Assembly (NCBI GenBank): GCA_036519575.1
Contig: DATDKZ010000178.1
Coordinates: 1 to 8,633 of the forward strand
DNA: 8,633 nucleotides
Reading direction: 5' to 3'
Origin: AC-69 sp036519575
Lineage (GTDB): Bacteria > Actinomycetota > UBA4738 > HRBIN12
Made by a program: the position numbers and the translations under genes. Positions 1 through 6,597 of the stretch are shown here, in pieces (the stretch's first letter is position 1; every line of letters begins with the position of its first letter). Below the pieces are notes generated by a model. It saw only the letters and a list, made by a program, of their open reading frames with translations, searched no databases and was not told the origin of the DNA.

Positions 1-189
1 GCCGTTCATGCCGGGCAGGTTGACGTCCATCAGCACGAGGTCCGGGTCCAGCGATCTGGCCTTCTCGATCGAGTCCTCGCCGGTCTCCGACTCACCGACC
101 ACCTCGAAGCCGTCGGTGGTTTCGACCACCATCCTCGCGGCGAGGCGGAAGGGCTCCTGGTCGTCCACGATAAGCACTCGAACGGTCAT
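1..189 (-). CDS. Response regulator, receiver domain (partial, C-terminus outside window)
   Basis: This is the first 63 residues of a two-component response regulator, read from ATG at 189 to the left edge. A partner histidine kinase would phosphorylate the receiver domain, which then controls an output domain that lies outside the window. Visible receiver signatures are the first beta strand VRVLIVDD with the metal-binding acidic pair D9/D10, and the third strand LVLMDVNLPGMNG with phospho-acceptor D55 and the following P59-G60. The sequence style resembles NarL/LuxR-type regulators of actinobacteria, but the output domain cannot be seen, so no target is proposed. A weak GAGG lies 11 bases before the ATG (204-201). 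The gene follows holB on the same strand after 84 bases, so it could be the last gene of that operon or have its own promoter. The family call is firm; the subfamily is a guess. Confidence 0.9.
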   Translation of the reverse strand, partial: MTVRVLIVDDQEPFRLAARMVVETTDGFEVVGESETGEDSIEKARSLDPDLVLMDVNLPGMNG

Positions 190-257
190 CCGCGCAACAT
201 CCTCTACTCGAACTGTCTCACCGGTCCGCAGCGTCGACAGTGATGCCAGCACCACTT

Positions 258-271
258 CGGCCGGGTGGCCG
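258..271. other. Small GC hairpin just after holB
   Basis: A 5-bp perfect inverted repeat, CGGCC-GGGT-GGCCG, begins three bases downstream of the holB stop codon in the 84-base gap before the response regulator. It could form a short stem with a four-base loop in the transcript. No U-tract follows, so it does not look like a standard intrinsic terminator, and such short repeats are frequent in DNA this GC-rich. It might weaken read-through or protect an mRNA end, but that is speculation. Confidence 0.2.
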
Positions 272-273
272 CG

Positions 274-1419
274 CTACACGGCGGATTCGGCGAGCTGGAG
301 GAACGCCCGCTCCAGCACCAGCCGTGGGTTCAGGTTCAGCTCCTCGGCCAGGGCCGCCCTGGCCTCCTCGATGGCCGCCAGCCCAAATGCGGAAGCAGCG
401 AGGTCCTCCCGCCTCCCGGTTGTCTGCACCCCCTCGGGCCTGATGTCCAGGTTGATCGCGAGCTCCCCCCCGCCGCCCACGCCGGCGACGACCCGGTCTC
501 TGAGCAGGGACGAGACCCCGAGCAGCACCCAATCCACGTAGTCCCGCTCGGCCCGCCTCACCCGGCGCTTGTGCCGCTCCTCCAGTCGGCGGATCGCGCC
601 ACGGTACGCCTCCTCCGGCCTGCCCCGCTCGTCCAGGAACGGCGCGAGGTCCACATCGAGCTGGTCCTTCAGGCCTTTGCGATAAGCCTCGGCCGCCTCG
701 AGCACCACATCGGCGGCATCGAGCGCACCCCGAGCCCCCGCCTCGGACAGGCGGACGGCCTCCGCTCCCACGTCGCGGAAGGCGAGCCCCTCGGGGTCCG
801 CCGCAAGGCGCCGGGCCCGGCCGAGGTTCCCCCCGGCCAGGCGGGCGGCCAGGAGGGCGCGGGAGGGATCGACACCCTCCCCAGCGAGCGTGTCGGCGAC
901 GAACTGCTCGGCCAGCGGCTGGAACGTCACGACGTGGCACCGCGAGAGGACGGTCTCCGGAAGTTCGTCCGGTCGGGCGGACAGCAACACGATGACCGCG
1001 TCGGCCGGCGGCTCCTCCAACACCTTCAGGAGCGTGTCGGCGGCGGCCGGGTTCAGTCGGTCCGCCTCTCGGATCACGAACACCTTCTTCCCCGGCTCGG
1101 GCGCCGTGCGGAAGGCGGGGTGCCAGACCTCCGACCGGATCGTGTCCACGTGGATGTCACGCCCCTCCGGCTCGACGATGAACTCGTTCGGGTGACGATC
1201 GGCCAGGGCGAGCCGGCAGTCCCGGCACTCCCCGCACCCGCTCCGCGCACACAACAGGGCCGCGGCGAAGGCCCGCACCGCCAGCTGCTTCCCGCATCCC
1301 TCCGGCCCGGCCAACAGGTAGGCGTGGTGTGGCCGCGCGGCGGCCTGCCGCAGGAAGGCCATGGCCCCTTCCTGCCCAGGAACCCGATCCAGGACGACGG
1401 GCTCAGGTGCGGTCGCCAT
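274..1419 (-). CDS. holB: DNA polymerase III subunit delta prime (clamp loader)
   Basis: This 381-residue protein is the delta prime subunit of the clamp loader, the cytoplasmic AAA+ complex that places the beta sliding clamp on primed DNA. The N-terminal AAA+ module carries a Walker A loop GPEGCGK (38-44), then a zinc-binding set of cysteines C57, C62, C65 and C68 typical of DnaX/delta prime proteins. The Walker B region VFVIREADRLN (113-123) has Arg117 where the catalytic Asp would be. LKVLEEPP (131-138) follows, then the SRC sensor-1 motif S159-R160-C161. The rest is helical and fits the lid and collar domains; length is slightly above the usual 300-350. The start at 1419 is supported by GGAGG at 1430-1426, six bases before ATG. 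That ATG lies inside the end of the upstream kinase gene (17-base overlap), implying translational coupling in the topA operon. Intact Walker A with an altered Walker B suggests nucleotide binding with poor hydrolysis, consistent with a stator role. The altered motif is seen; its consequence is inferred. Confidence 0.93.
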   Translation of the reverse strand: MATAPEPVVLDRVPGQEGAMAFLRQAAARPHHAYLLAGPEGCGKQLAVRAFAAALLCARSGCGECRDCRLALADRHPNEFIVEPEGRDIHVDTIRSEVWHPAFRTAPEPGKKVFVIREADRLNPAAADTLLKVLEEPPADAVIVLLSARPDELPETVLSRCHVVTFQPLAEQFVADTLAGEGVDPSRALLAARLAGGNLGRARRLAADPEGLAFRDVGAEAVRLSEAGARGALDAADVVLEAAEAYRKGLKDQLDVDLAPFLDERGRPEEAYRGAIRRLEERHKRRVRRAERDYVDWVLLGVSSLLRDRVVAGVGGGGELAINLDIRPEGVQTTGRREDLAASAFGLAAIEEARAALAEELNLNPRLVLERAFLQLAESAV

Positions 1420-3418
1420 CCGAGTCCTCCCGCTCCTTCAGCACCCGGCCAAGCGCTTCCTTCACCCGCTCGTGCACGGTCTCGGGCGAGGCGTTCGCGT
1501 CGATCACCACGAACCGCTCGGGGTGCTCCTCCGCGATCTTCAGGTAAGCGTTGGACACCTTGGCGTGAAAGTCGCCCGATTCCATCTCGATGCGGTCGGG
1601 TTCCTCGAGCGAGCGGAGGAGTCCCGTCTCCGGCTCCAGGTGGAGCAGGAGCACCAGGTCCGGGAACAGGCCCTGCGTCGCCCACACGTTCAGGGTCAGC
1701 ACGTCCTGCTCGCCCAGTCCTCGACCCCACCCCTGGTAGGCGACGGAGGAGTCGATGTACCGGTCACAGACCACCACCTTGCCTTCGGCCAGGGCCGGTC
1801 GGATGACCGAGGCGACGTGCTGGGCCCGTGCGGCAGCGAACAACAACGCTTCGGTCCTGGGCTCGATGTGTCCCGTGTCGTGGGCGAGCAGGAGGGCGCG
1901 GAGACGCTCCCCCACCTCGGTTCCGCCAGGCTCCCGCGTCATCAGGACCTCGTTTCCCTGCGACTCCAGCCATTCCTCGGCCAGGCGGATCTGCGTCCCC
2001 TTGCCGGCGCCCTCCACCCCTTCGAACACGACGAAGGTGCCCCTCCTCGGTGGCCGCTTCAGCTTCGGCACCAGCGCGAGGGGCTTCGGACGGCTCACCC
2101 GGAAGCGCTTCAGCCCTCGACGGGTGACGTCGGCCGCGATGATTACGCCGGCGCCGGCTACCCACAAAGCAATCCTGGTGCCGGCCAGGTCGATCCGCTG
2201 CGTCCCGACGAAGACCTCGTGGTCGGGCCCGACCAGGCCGGCCAGCGCCGGAAACGCCGCCAGCGAGAGGAACAGGCCGAACCGGGACAGGACCGTGAGC
2301 GAGCCGAACGTCCTCCCTCGATACTCGTCGGCGATGTTCTCCTGCAACAGCACGTAGCCGGAGACCCATGCCGCCCCACAGAAGCATCCGAGGACCACGG
2401 TGAAGATCGCCGCGAGCGTGATGTTCGGCATGGCCGCGAGCACCCACAGCGTGACGGCAGCCGCGATCAACGACCACACGAACAGGCGATCCCGCTCGGC
2501 GAACTCGACGAGCTTGTTCACGGTGGCCATGCCGATGGCCATACCGATGCCGAACGAGGTGACGAGCACCCCCCATCCGGTGGCCTCGGCCGAGAGCGTC
2601 TTCTGGGCGAAGACGGGTCCGATCGCCAGCACGGCACCCACGGCGCTGAACGCCGCGACGATCCCCACGGTCATGGACGAAGCGAGCGGGCTCGCCCGGA
2701 GGAACCGGATCCCCGCGACGATGTCGGTCCAGACCTTTGCCATGGCGAATCTCCCCCCAGACCGGGCGGGCGGGGCAGGGATGGAGATCCCGCTGATCAT
2801 CACGGCGGAGAACGCGAACGTGCCCGCGTCGAGCCACAGCGCGAGGTACTCGGGACGCACGTTGAAGTAGGGGATCAGGCTCGAGGAGCCGGCGAGGAAA
2901 GCGAAGATCGCGCCGCCGAGGGGAAGGGTCGCGTAGGTCGAGACCAACCCAAGCGTGTTTGCGTTGGCCAGCTGGCGCCGTGGAACGAGGTTCGGCAGGC
3001 TGGCGTCGCGGGCCGGCGTCCACAGGAGCGACAGGCACTCGATCGCGAACGACACTGCGAAGATGGCCCAAAGCTTGCCCAGGAACGGCATCAGGGCGTA
3101 GAGCGCCCCCCGGGACACGTCCGCCGTGATCATGATCCGCTTGCGGTCGATCCGATCCACCAGCGCACCGGCTATCGGTCCGAACAGGATGGACGGCAGC
3201 ATCCTGGCCACCATCACGCCGGCCACGGCGTACTCGCCGCGGTCCCCGCCCAGCCTGGCGACGAGCGAGGCCACGGCCACGAACCCCACCCAGTCTCCGA
3301 GCGAGGAGACAGTCTGCGCCGCGAGCAGGCGCGGGAACGGCGGCCGAGTCAGCAGATCCTTGAAGCTCGCCGATCGGGTACCGCGAAGCTGCGCTACTTC
3401 CTCGGCGAGGCTCGACAC
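1403..3418 (-). CDS. tmk: MFS transporter-like domain fused to thymidylate kinase (dTMP kinase)
   Basis: One uninterrupted 671-residue frame joins a membrane domain to a nucleotide kinase. Residues about 31-430 hold roughly twelve hydrophobic segments, with an MFS motif A in the loop after the second one (GALVDRIDRKR, 84-94). A basic linker (about 431-460) leads to a full dTMP kinase of about 210 residues, the normal length of stand-alone Tmk. Kinase motifs are the P-loop FEGVEGAGKGTQ (465-476), TREPGGT (494-500), the DRY motif (D552-R553-Y554) in CDRYIDSSVAYQG, and a lid segment with R602 and R609 before EMES. The kinase converts dTMP to dTDP with ATP and should face the cytosol by the positive-inside rule. 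The substrate of the membrane half is unknown; it may be mainly an anchor. The start is GTG at 3418, directly after the topA stop, with GGAGGGG at 3428-3422. Fusions of this type occur in actinobacteria (recalled, not checked). It is the only kinase copy visible here. Confidence 0.92.
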   Translation of the reverse strand: MSSLAEEVAQLRGTRSASFKDLLTRPPFPRLLAAQTVSSLGDWVGFVAVASLVARLGGDRGEYAVAGVMVARMLPSILFGPIAGALVDRIDRKRIMITADVSRGALYALMPFLGKLWAIFAVSFAIECLSLLWTPARDASLPNLVPRRQLANANTLGLVSTYATLPLGGAIFAFLAGSSSLIPYFNVRPEYLALWLDAGTFAFSAVMISGISIPAPPARSGGRFAMAKVWTDIVAGIRFLRASPLASSMTVGIVAAFSAVGAVLAIGPVFAQKTLSAEATGWGVLVTSFGIGMAIGMATVNKLVEFAERDRLFVWSLIAAAVTLWVLAAMPNITLAAIFTVVLGCFCGAAWVSGYVLLQENIADEYRGRTFGSLTVLSRFGLFLSLAAFPALAGLVGPDHEVFVGTQRIDLAGTRIALWVAGAGVIIAADVTRRGLKRFRVSRPKPLALVPKLKRPPRRGTFVVFEGVEGAGKGTQIRLAEEWLESQGNEVLMTREPGGTEVGERLRALLLAHDTGHIEPRTEALLFAAARAQHVASVIRPALAEGKVVVCDRYIDSSVAYQGWGRGLGEQDVLTLNVWATQGLFPDLVLLLHLEPETGLLRSLEEPDRIEMESGDFHAKVSNAYLKIAEEHPERFVVIDANASPETVHERVKEALGRVLKEREDSDGDRT

Positions 3419-5713
3419 CTACCCCTCCGCGGCTGACTCGGCCACGGCTCCAACGATAGTGCCGCAGCCCGTGCACTTCGTGGTGCCGTCCTTCTGCTGC
3501 ACCATGAGTGAGCCGCAGCTCGGACAGGGGTCGGGGACCGGCCGCTGGCCCACCGTGAAGTCGCATTCGGGGTAGCGGTTGCAGCCGTAGAACAGGCTCC
3601 CTCGCTTGCCCCGGCGGGCTCGCTTCACCACCAGGTCGCCTTGCCCGCACTTGGGGCATTTCACGCCGGTCTTCTGCTCCTCGCGCTTGATGTACCTGCA
3701 CTCCGGGTAGCCGGTGCATCCGATGAACGGCCCGAACCGCCCCCACTTCTTGGCCAGCGGCTTCCCGCATTCCGGGCACGTCTCCTCAAGGACCTCGGGC
3801 TCCTTCCGCTCCTGCCCGTCGAGGTTCCGGATGTAGCTGCAGTCCGGCCAGTTGCCACAACCTATGAACTTGCCGTACCGGCCCAGCTTGATCACGAGGT
3901 GCCCCGGGGCCCTGCCCTCCTGCGGGCACTGCGGGCAGCTCTCGTCCAGCACCTCCTCGAACCGCTGGATCTCGCCCTCGTTCTTCTCGAGCAACCGCTC
4001 GAACGGACCGTAGAACTCGTCGAGGACCTGGACCCATCGCAGCCTGCCCTCGGCGATCTCGTCGAGGTCCTCTTCCATCTTGGCCGTGAAGTTCACGTCG
4101 ACGACGTCCGGGAAGAACTCCTTCAGGAGGTCGGTCACGACCTCGCCGACGTCCTCGGGGAAGAACCGCCGCTCCTCCAGTCGCACGTACCCCCGGTCCT
4201 GCAAGGTGGAGATGATCGAGGCGTAGGTCGAGGGCCGGCCGATCCCCAACTCCTCGAGGGCCTTCACCAGGGAGGCTTCCGTGAATCGGGGCGGCGGCTG
4301 CGTGAAGTGCTGCTCGGGCAGGACCTCGAGGAGGCGCAGGACCTGCTCGGCGGTCAGGCGCGGGAGCGCGGACTCGGCGTCCTCGTCGGCCGCGTCGTCT
4401 CGTCCTTCGAAGTACACGCGGCGGAACCCGTCGAACTTCAGCGTCTGGCCGGTGGCGCGCAGCAGATACCGGTCGTCGCCCACCGCTGCCTCGACGTCCA
4501 CCGACACCTGGTCAAACCGGGCCTCGGCCATCTGGGAGGCAACGGTGCGTTGCCAGATCAGCCGATACAGCGCCAGCTGGCCCTTGTCCAACGCGCCGGC
4601 CACCCGGTCCGGCGTTCGCATGGCCGAGGTTGGCCGGATAGCCTCGTGGGCCTCCTGGGCCCCCCGCTGCTTGGCCTTATACCGTCGGGGCTGCTTGAGC
4701 CCGTACGCGGCGCCGAACTCCGTCTTCACCACTTCGGCGATCTCCCGGAGCGCGGACTCGGCGATAGTGGTGGAGTCGGTTCGCATGTAGGTGATCAGCC
4801 CCACCCGGCCCTCGCCGGGGAGGTCGATCCCCTCGTAGAGCTGCTGGGCCAGTCGCATGGTCCGCCTGGCACCGAACCCGAGCTTGCGGGCGGCCTCCTG
4901 CTGGAGCGTCGAGGTGGTGAACGGCGGTGCGGGGTTGCGCTTGACCTCCTTCTCCCGGACCTCGCGCACCCGGTACGCCGCCTCCCGCAGACGATCGGCA
5001 TGGAGGGCGGCATCCGCCTCCGCGGACAGCGTGATGCCCTTCTTGTCCGGAGAGGTGGCCAGCTTGCCCTCGGGGATCTCGATCAGGCGGGCGGCGAAGG
5101 GAGCCTCGTCGCCTTCGGGGGTGAGGCGGACGTCGACGCTCCAGTACTCGACGGGGACGAAGGCGGCGATCTCCCGGTCCCGGTCCACGATGAGCCTGAG
5201 GGCCACTGACTGCACCCGCCCAGCCGAGAGGCCCGGCCGCACCTTCTTCCACAGGACCGGCGAGAGCCGATATCCGACCAGCCGGTCCAGGATCCGGCGG
5301 GCCTGCTGAGCCTCCACGAGGCGGAGGTCGATGGCCCGAGGGCTCTGGAAGGCCTCGAGGATCGCGTCCCGGGTGATCTCCGTGAACGTGACCCGCTTGG
5401 CCGCGGCGGGGTCGATCTTCAGGACCTCGGCCACGTGATAGGCGATGGCCTCGCCCTCCCGGTCGAAGTCCGTGGCCAGCACGAGGTCGTCGGCCTTCTT
5501 CAGGGCAGCCCGAAGCGCCCTGACGTGCTTCTCCGAGTCCTCGGGGACCACGTACTCCGGCTCGAACTCATGCTCGGTATCCACGCCGAGCTTGCTCTTG
5601 GGGAGGTCGCGGATGTGCCCGAAGGAAGCACGGACCGTGTAGTCCGGGCCGAGGTAGCGCTCCAGGGTCTTGGCTTTGGTCGGCGACTCCACGACCACCA
5701 GCGTCTTCGTCAT
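3419..5713 (-). CDS. topA: DNA topoisomerase I (type IA) with four zinc ribbons
   Basis: This 764-residue enzyme relaxes negatively supercoiled DNA by cutting one strand through a 5'-phosphotyrosine link. The N-terminal TOPRIM domain shows VVVESPTKAKT (6-16, with E9) and the metal-binding DFDREGE (82-88). The active-site tyrosine is Y309 in LITYMRTDST. GRVQSVALRLIVDRDREI (165-182) and the GIGRPSTYASII stretch (490-501) are further family hallmarks. The C-terminus has four complete C4 zinc ribbons: C593/C596/C619/C625, C646/C649/C666/C672, C686/C689/C711/C717 and C730/C733/C747/C750. Streptomyces and Mycobacterium TopA lack such ribbons, so this resembles the ancestral bacterial arrangement. 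The frame is open much further upstream, but the conserved protein begins at MTKTLVVVES, so I chose ATG at 5713. ATG at 5725 would add four residues (MVPA). Neither start has a clear Shine-Dalgarno sequence. It is the first gene of the topA-tmk-holB block. Confidence 0.96.
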   Translation of the reverse strand: MTKTLVVVESPTKAKTLERYLGPDYTVRASFGHIRDLPKSKLGVDTEHEFEPEYVVPEDSEKHVRALRAALKKADDLVLATDFDREGEAIAYHVAEVLKIDPAAAKRVTFTEITRDAILEAFQSPRAIDLRLVEAQQARRILDRLVGYRLSPVLWKKVRPGLSAGRVQSVALRLIVDRDREIAAFVPVEYWSVDVRLTPEGDEAPFAARLIEIPEGKLATSPDKKGITLSAEADAALHADRLREAAYRVREVREKEVKRNPAPPFTTSTLQQEAARKLGFGARRTMRLAQQLYEGIDLPGEGRVGLITYMRTDSTTIAESALREIAEVVKTEFGAAYGLKQPRRYKAKQRGAQEAHEAIRPTSAMRTPDRVAGALDKGQLALYRLIWQRTVASQMAEARFDQVSVDVEAAVGDDRYLLRATGQTLKFDGFRRVYFEGRDDAADEDAESALPRLTAEQVLRLLEVLPEQHFTQPPPRFTEASLVKALEELGIGRPSTYASIISTLQDRGYVRLEERRFFPEDVGEVVTDLLKEFFPDVVDVNFTAKMEEDLDEIAEGRLRWVQVLDEFYGPFERLLEKNEGEIQRFEEVLDESCPQCPQEGRAPGHLVIKLGRYGKFIGCGNWPDCSYIRNLDGQERKEPEVLEETCPECGKPLAKKWGRFGPFIGCTGYPECRYIKREEQKTGVKCPKCGQGDLVVKRARRGKRGSLFYGCNRYPECDFTVGQRPVPDPCPSCGSLMVQQKDGTTKCTGCGTIVGAVAESAAEG
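3422..3428 (-). promoter_or_regulatory. Shine-Dalgarno for MFS-tmk, inside the end of topA
   Basis: On the minus strand GGAGGGG lies within the last topA codons, followed by the topA stop TAG (3421-3419) and immediately by the GTG start of MFS-tmk (3418-3416). Five bases separate GGAGG from GTG. The arrangement decides the GTG start and implies that ribosomes finishing topA can reinitiate on the kinase gene. Confidence 0.75.
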
Positions 5714-5779
5714 AGCAGGAACCATCTTTTCGTCATGAGGGGAGGAGGCACGGCCAACGGGAGAGCCGCCTCCGGGCGC

Positions 5780-5788
5780 AGGGTACCA
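5780..5788 (-). promoter_or_regulatory. Possible extended -10 promoter element for topA
   Basis: The minus strand reads TGGTACCCT, fitting the extended -10 pattern TGnTAnnnT. It would start transcription about 60 bases before the chosen topA ATG. No recognisable -35 hexamer lies 16-18 bases upstream, so the call rests on one short motif. Confidence 0.25.
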
Positions 5789-5869
5789 GCCTCCAGGCTC
5801 CGGTCGGGGATGTTCCGGTCCGGGCGACGCGGCGGGAGGTGGTTCCCTCTCCGGGTCCTTGGAACGCGG

Positions 5870-5878
5870 TGATACCCT
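5870..5878 (+). promoter_or_regulatory. Possible extended -10 promoter element for dedA
   Basis: The plus strand reads TGATACCCT, again fitting TGnTAnnnT, and would give a transcript start near 5885, about 25 bases before the GTG start of dedA. No good -35 hexamer is seen. If this is the promoter, the upstream TTG at 5859 cannot be the translation start, which agrees with the GTG at 5910. Confidence 0.3.
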
Positions 5879-5898
5879 CGCTGCATTCCCGAGCCCCC

Positions 5899-5902
5899 GG
5901 AG
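5899..5902 (+). promoter_or_regulatory. Shine-Dalgarno deciding the dedA start
   Basis: GGAG is followed by a seven-base spacer and GTG at 5910. The alternative in-frame TTG at 5859 lacks a comparable site and would add a 17-residue, Ser/Pro/Arg-containing extension that is not typical of DedA proteins. This supports the shorter protein. Confidence 0.65.
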
Positions 5903-5909
5903 TCGGATC

Positions 5910-6593
5910 GTGCTCGCCCTGTTCGGCGAACTCGTCACGGAACAGATCGCGACGTACGGCTACGTCGCGATCTTCCTGCTCATGGCCTTCGAATCCGCCT
6001 GCGTGCCCATCCCCAGCGAGGTCACGATGCTGTTCGCAGGGGCCCTGGTCAGCGCGCCCTTCCTGGCTCCGGAGCAGCAACTGGACCTGGTGACCGTGGC
6101 CCTGGTCGGGGCCGTGGCCAACCTGGTCGGGTCCTGGCTGGCGTATTGGGCGGGCTACGCGGGAGGTCGCCCTCTGGTGGACCGGTGGGGCCGATACCTC
6201 TTATTGAGGCCCCACGAGATCGACCGGGCCCACGCCTGGTTCGACCGCTACGGGCACGGGGCGGTGTTCTTCGGCCGGCTTCTACCCGTGGTCCGCACGT
6301 TCATCAGCCTGCCCGCAGGCGTGGCCCGGATGAATTTCTGGAAGTTCAGCCTGTACACGCTGCTCGGGTGCCTGCCGTGGACCTTCGGACTGGCCTTCCT
6401 CGGCTTCAAGCTGGGGGAGCGGTGGGACGAGGTCGAGCGGTTCCTGCGACCAGTGTCCTGGCTCGTCGCCGTGCTCCTTGTGGCAGGCGTGGGGTGGTGG
6501 GTATGGCGCCGGGCCCGCTCCCTGCGAACGCACCCGCCGGCGGAGGAGGACCCCGAGGGACGAGCCAAGGAGAAGCAGCCGGCGTCCCGATGA
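5910..6593 (+). CDS. DedA family (VTT domain) integral membrane protein
   Basis: From GTG at 5910 this is a 227-residue DedA/SNARE-associated (VTT) membrane protein. Family marks are the N-terminal re-entrant segment with E28, P33, P35 and E37 in FESACVPIPSE (27-37), the glycine- and Trp/Tyr-rich stretch NLVGSWLAYWAGYAGGRPLV (71-90), and the signature GRLLPVVRTFISLPAG (122-137) with the conserved Arg123 and Arg129. Membrane segments are likely around 14-30, 38-52, 60-82, 113-136, 145-166 and 183-200. The tail after 200 is charged and cytoplasmic. Some DedA proteins recycle undecaprenyl phosphate (UptA in Bacillus) or scramble lipids, and others affect membrane potential and envelope stress. 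Which of these applies here cannot be read from sequence. It is transcribed away from topA and stops four bases before the convergent HD gene. A longer product from TTG at 5859 is possible but less likely. Confidence 0.92.
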   Translation: MLALFGELVTEQIATYGYVAIFLLMAFESACVPIPSEVTMLFAGALVSAPFLAPEQQLDLVTVALVGAVANLVGSWLAYWAGYAGGRPLVDRWGRYLLLRPHEIDRAHAWFDRYGHGAVFFGRLLPVVRTFISLPAGVARMNFWKFSLYTLLGCLPWTFGLAFLGFKLGERWDEVERFLRPVSWLVAVLLVAGVGWWVWRRARSLRTHPPAEEDPEGRAKEKQPASR

Positions 6594-6597
6594 GCCG

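Larger units (their letters stand above)
5714..5909. other. Divergent intergenic region between topA and dedA
   Basis: These 196 bases separate two divergently transcribed genes and should hold promoters for both. Longer reading frames cross it on both strands, but they show no conserved sequence and look like GC-rich run-on. Visible elements are two extended -10-like TGnTAnnnT strings, one per strand (given separately), a 12-base palindrome AGCCT-CC-AGGCT at 5788-5799, and a direct repeat TCCGGTC at 5799-5805 and 5814-5820 (15-base period). None matches a regulator site I recognise. Confidence 0.6.

Noticed and set aside
265..1806. 513-codon plus-strand open frame antisense to holB and the kinase
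   Set aside because: It runs opposite clear holB/tmk frames, its translation is low-complexity (Arg/Pro/Gly/His-rich) with no recognisable domain, and long antisense frames are expected at this GC content.
1361..3436. 691-codon plus-strand open frame antisense to the MFS-tmk gene
   Set aside because: The product is rich in Arg, Asp, Glu, Gly and His without motifs. The opposite frame encodes a full transporter-kinase with many conserved motifs, so this is a GC-driven shadow.
1764..3779. 671-codon minus-strand frame spanning the topA end and most of MFS-tmk
   Set aside because: It is an alternative frame over two well-supported genes, with an Arg/Gly-rich translation and no motifs. A frameshifted product was considered, but the real frames are complete.
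3641..5209. 522-codon plus-strand open frame antisense to topA
   Set aside because: It mirrors conserved TopA codons and shows no family signature; same explanation as the other long antisense frames.
5859..5909. Longer dedA product from TTG at 5859
   Set aside because: The added 17 residues are not DedA-like, TTG has no good Shine-Dalgarno sequence, and a likely -10 element lies inside this stretch. GTG at 5910 has GGAG at a seven-base spacing.
5714..5938. N-terminal extension of TopA (75 further in-frame codons upstream of 5713)
   Set aside because: The extension is Pro/Arg/Ser-rich and unlike any TopA N-terminus, it would overlap the start of dedA, and the conserved TOPRIM strand begins right after ATG 5713.
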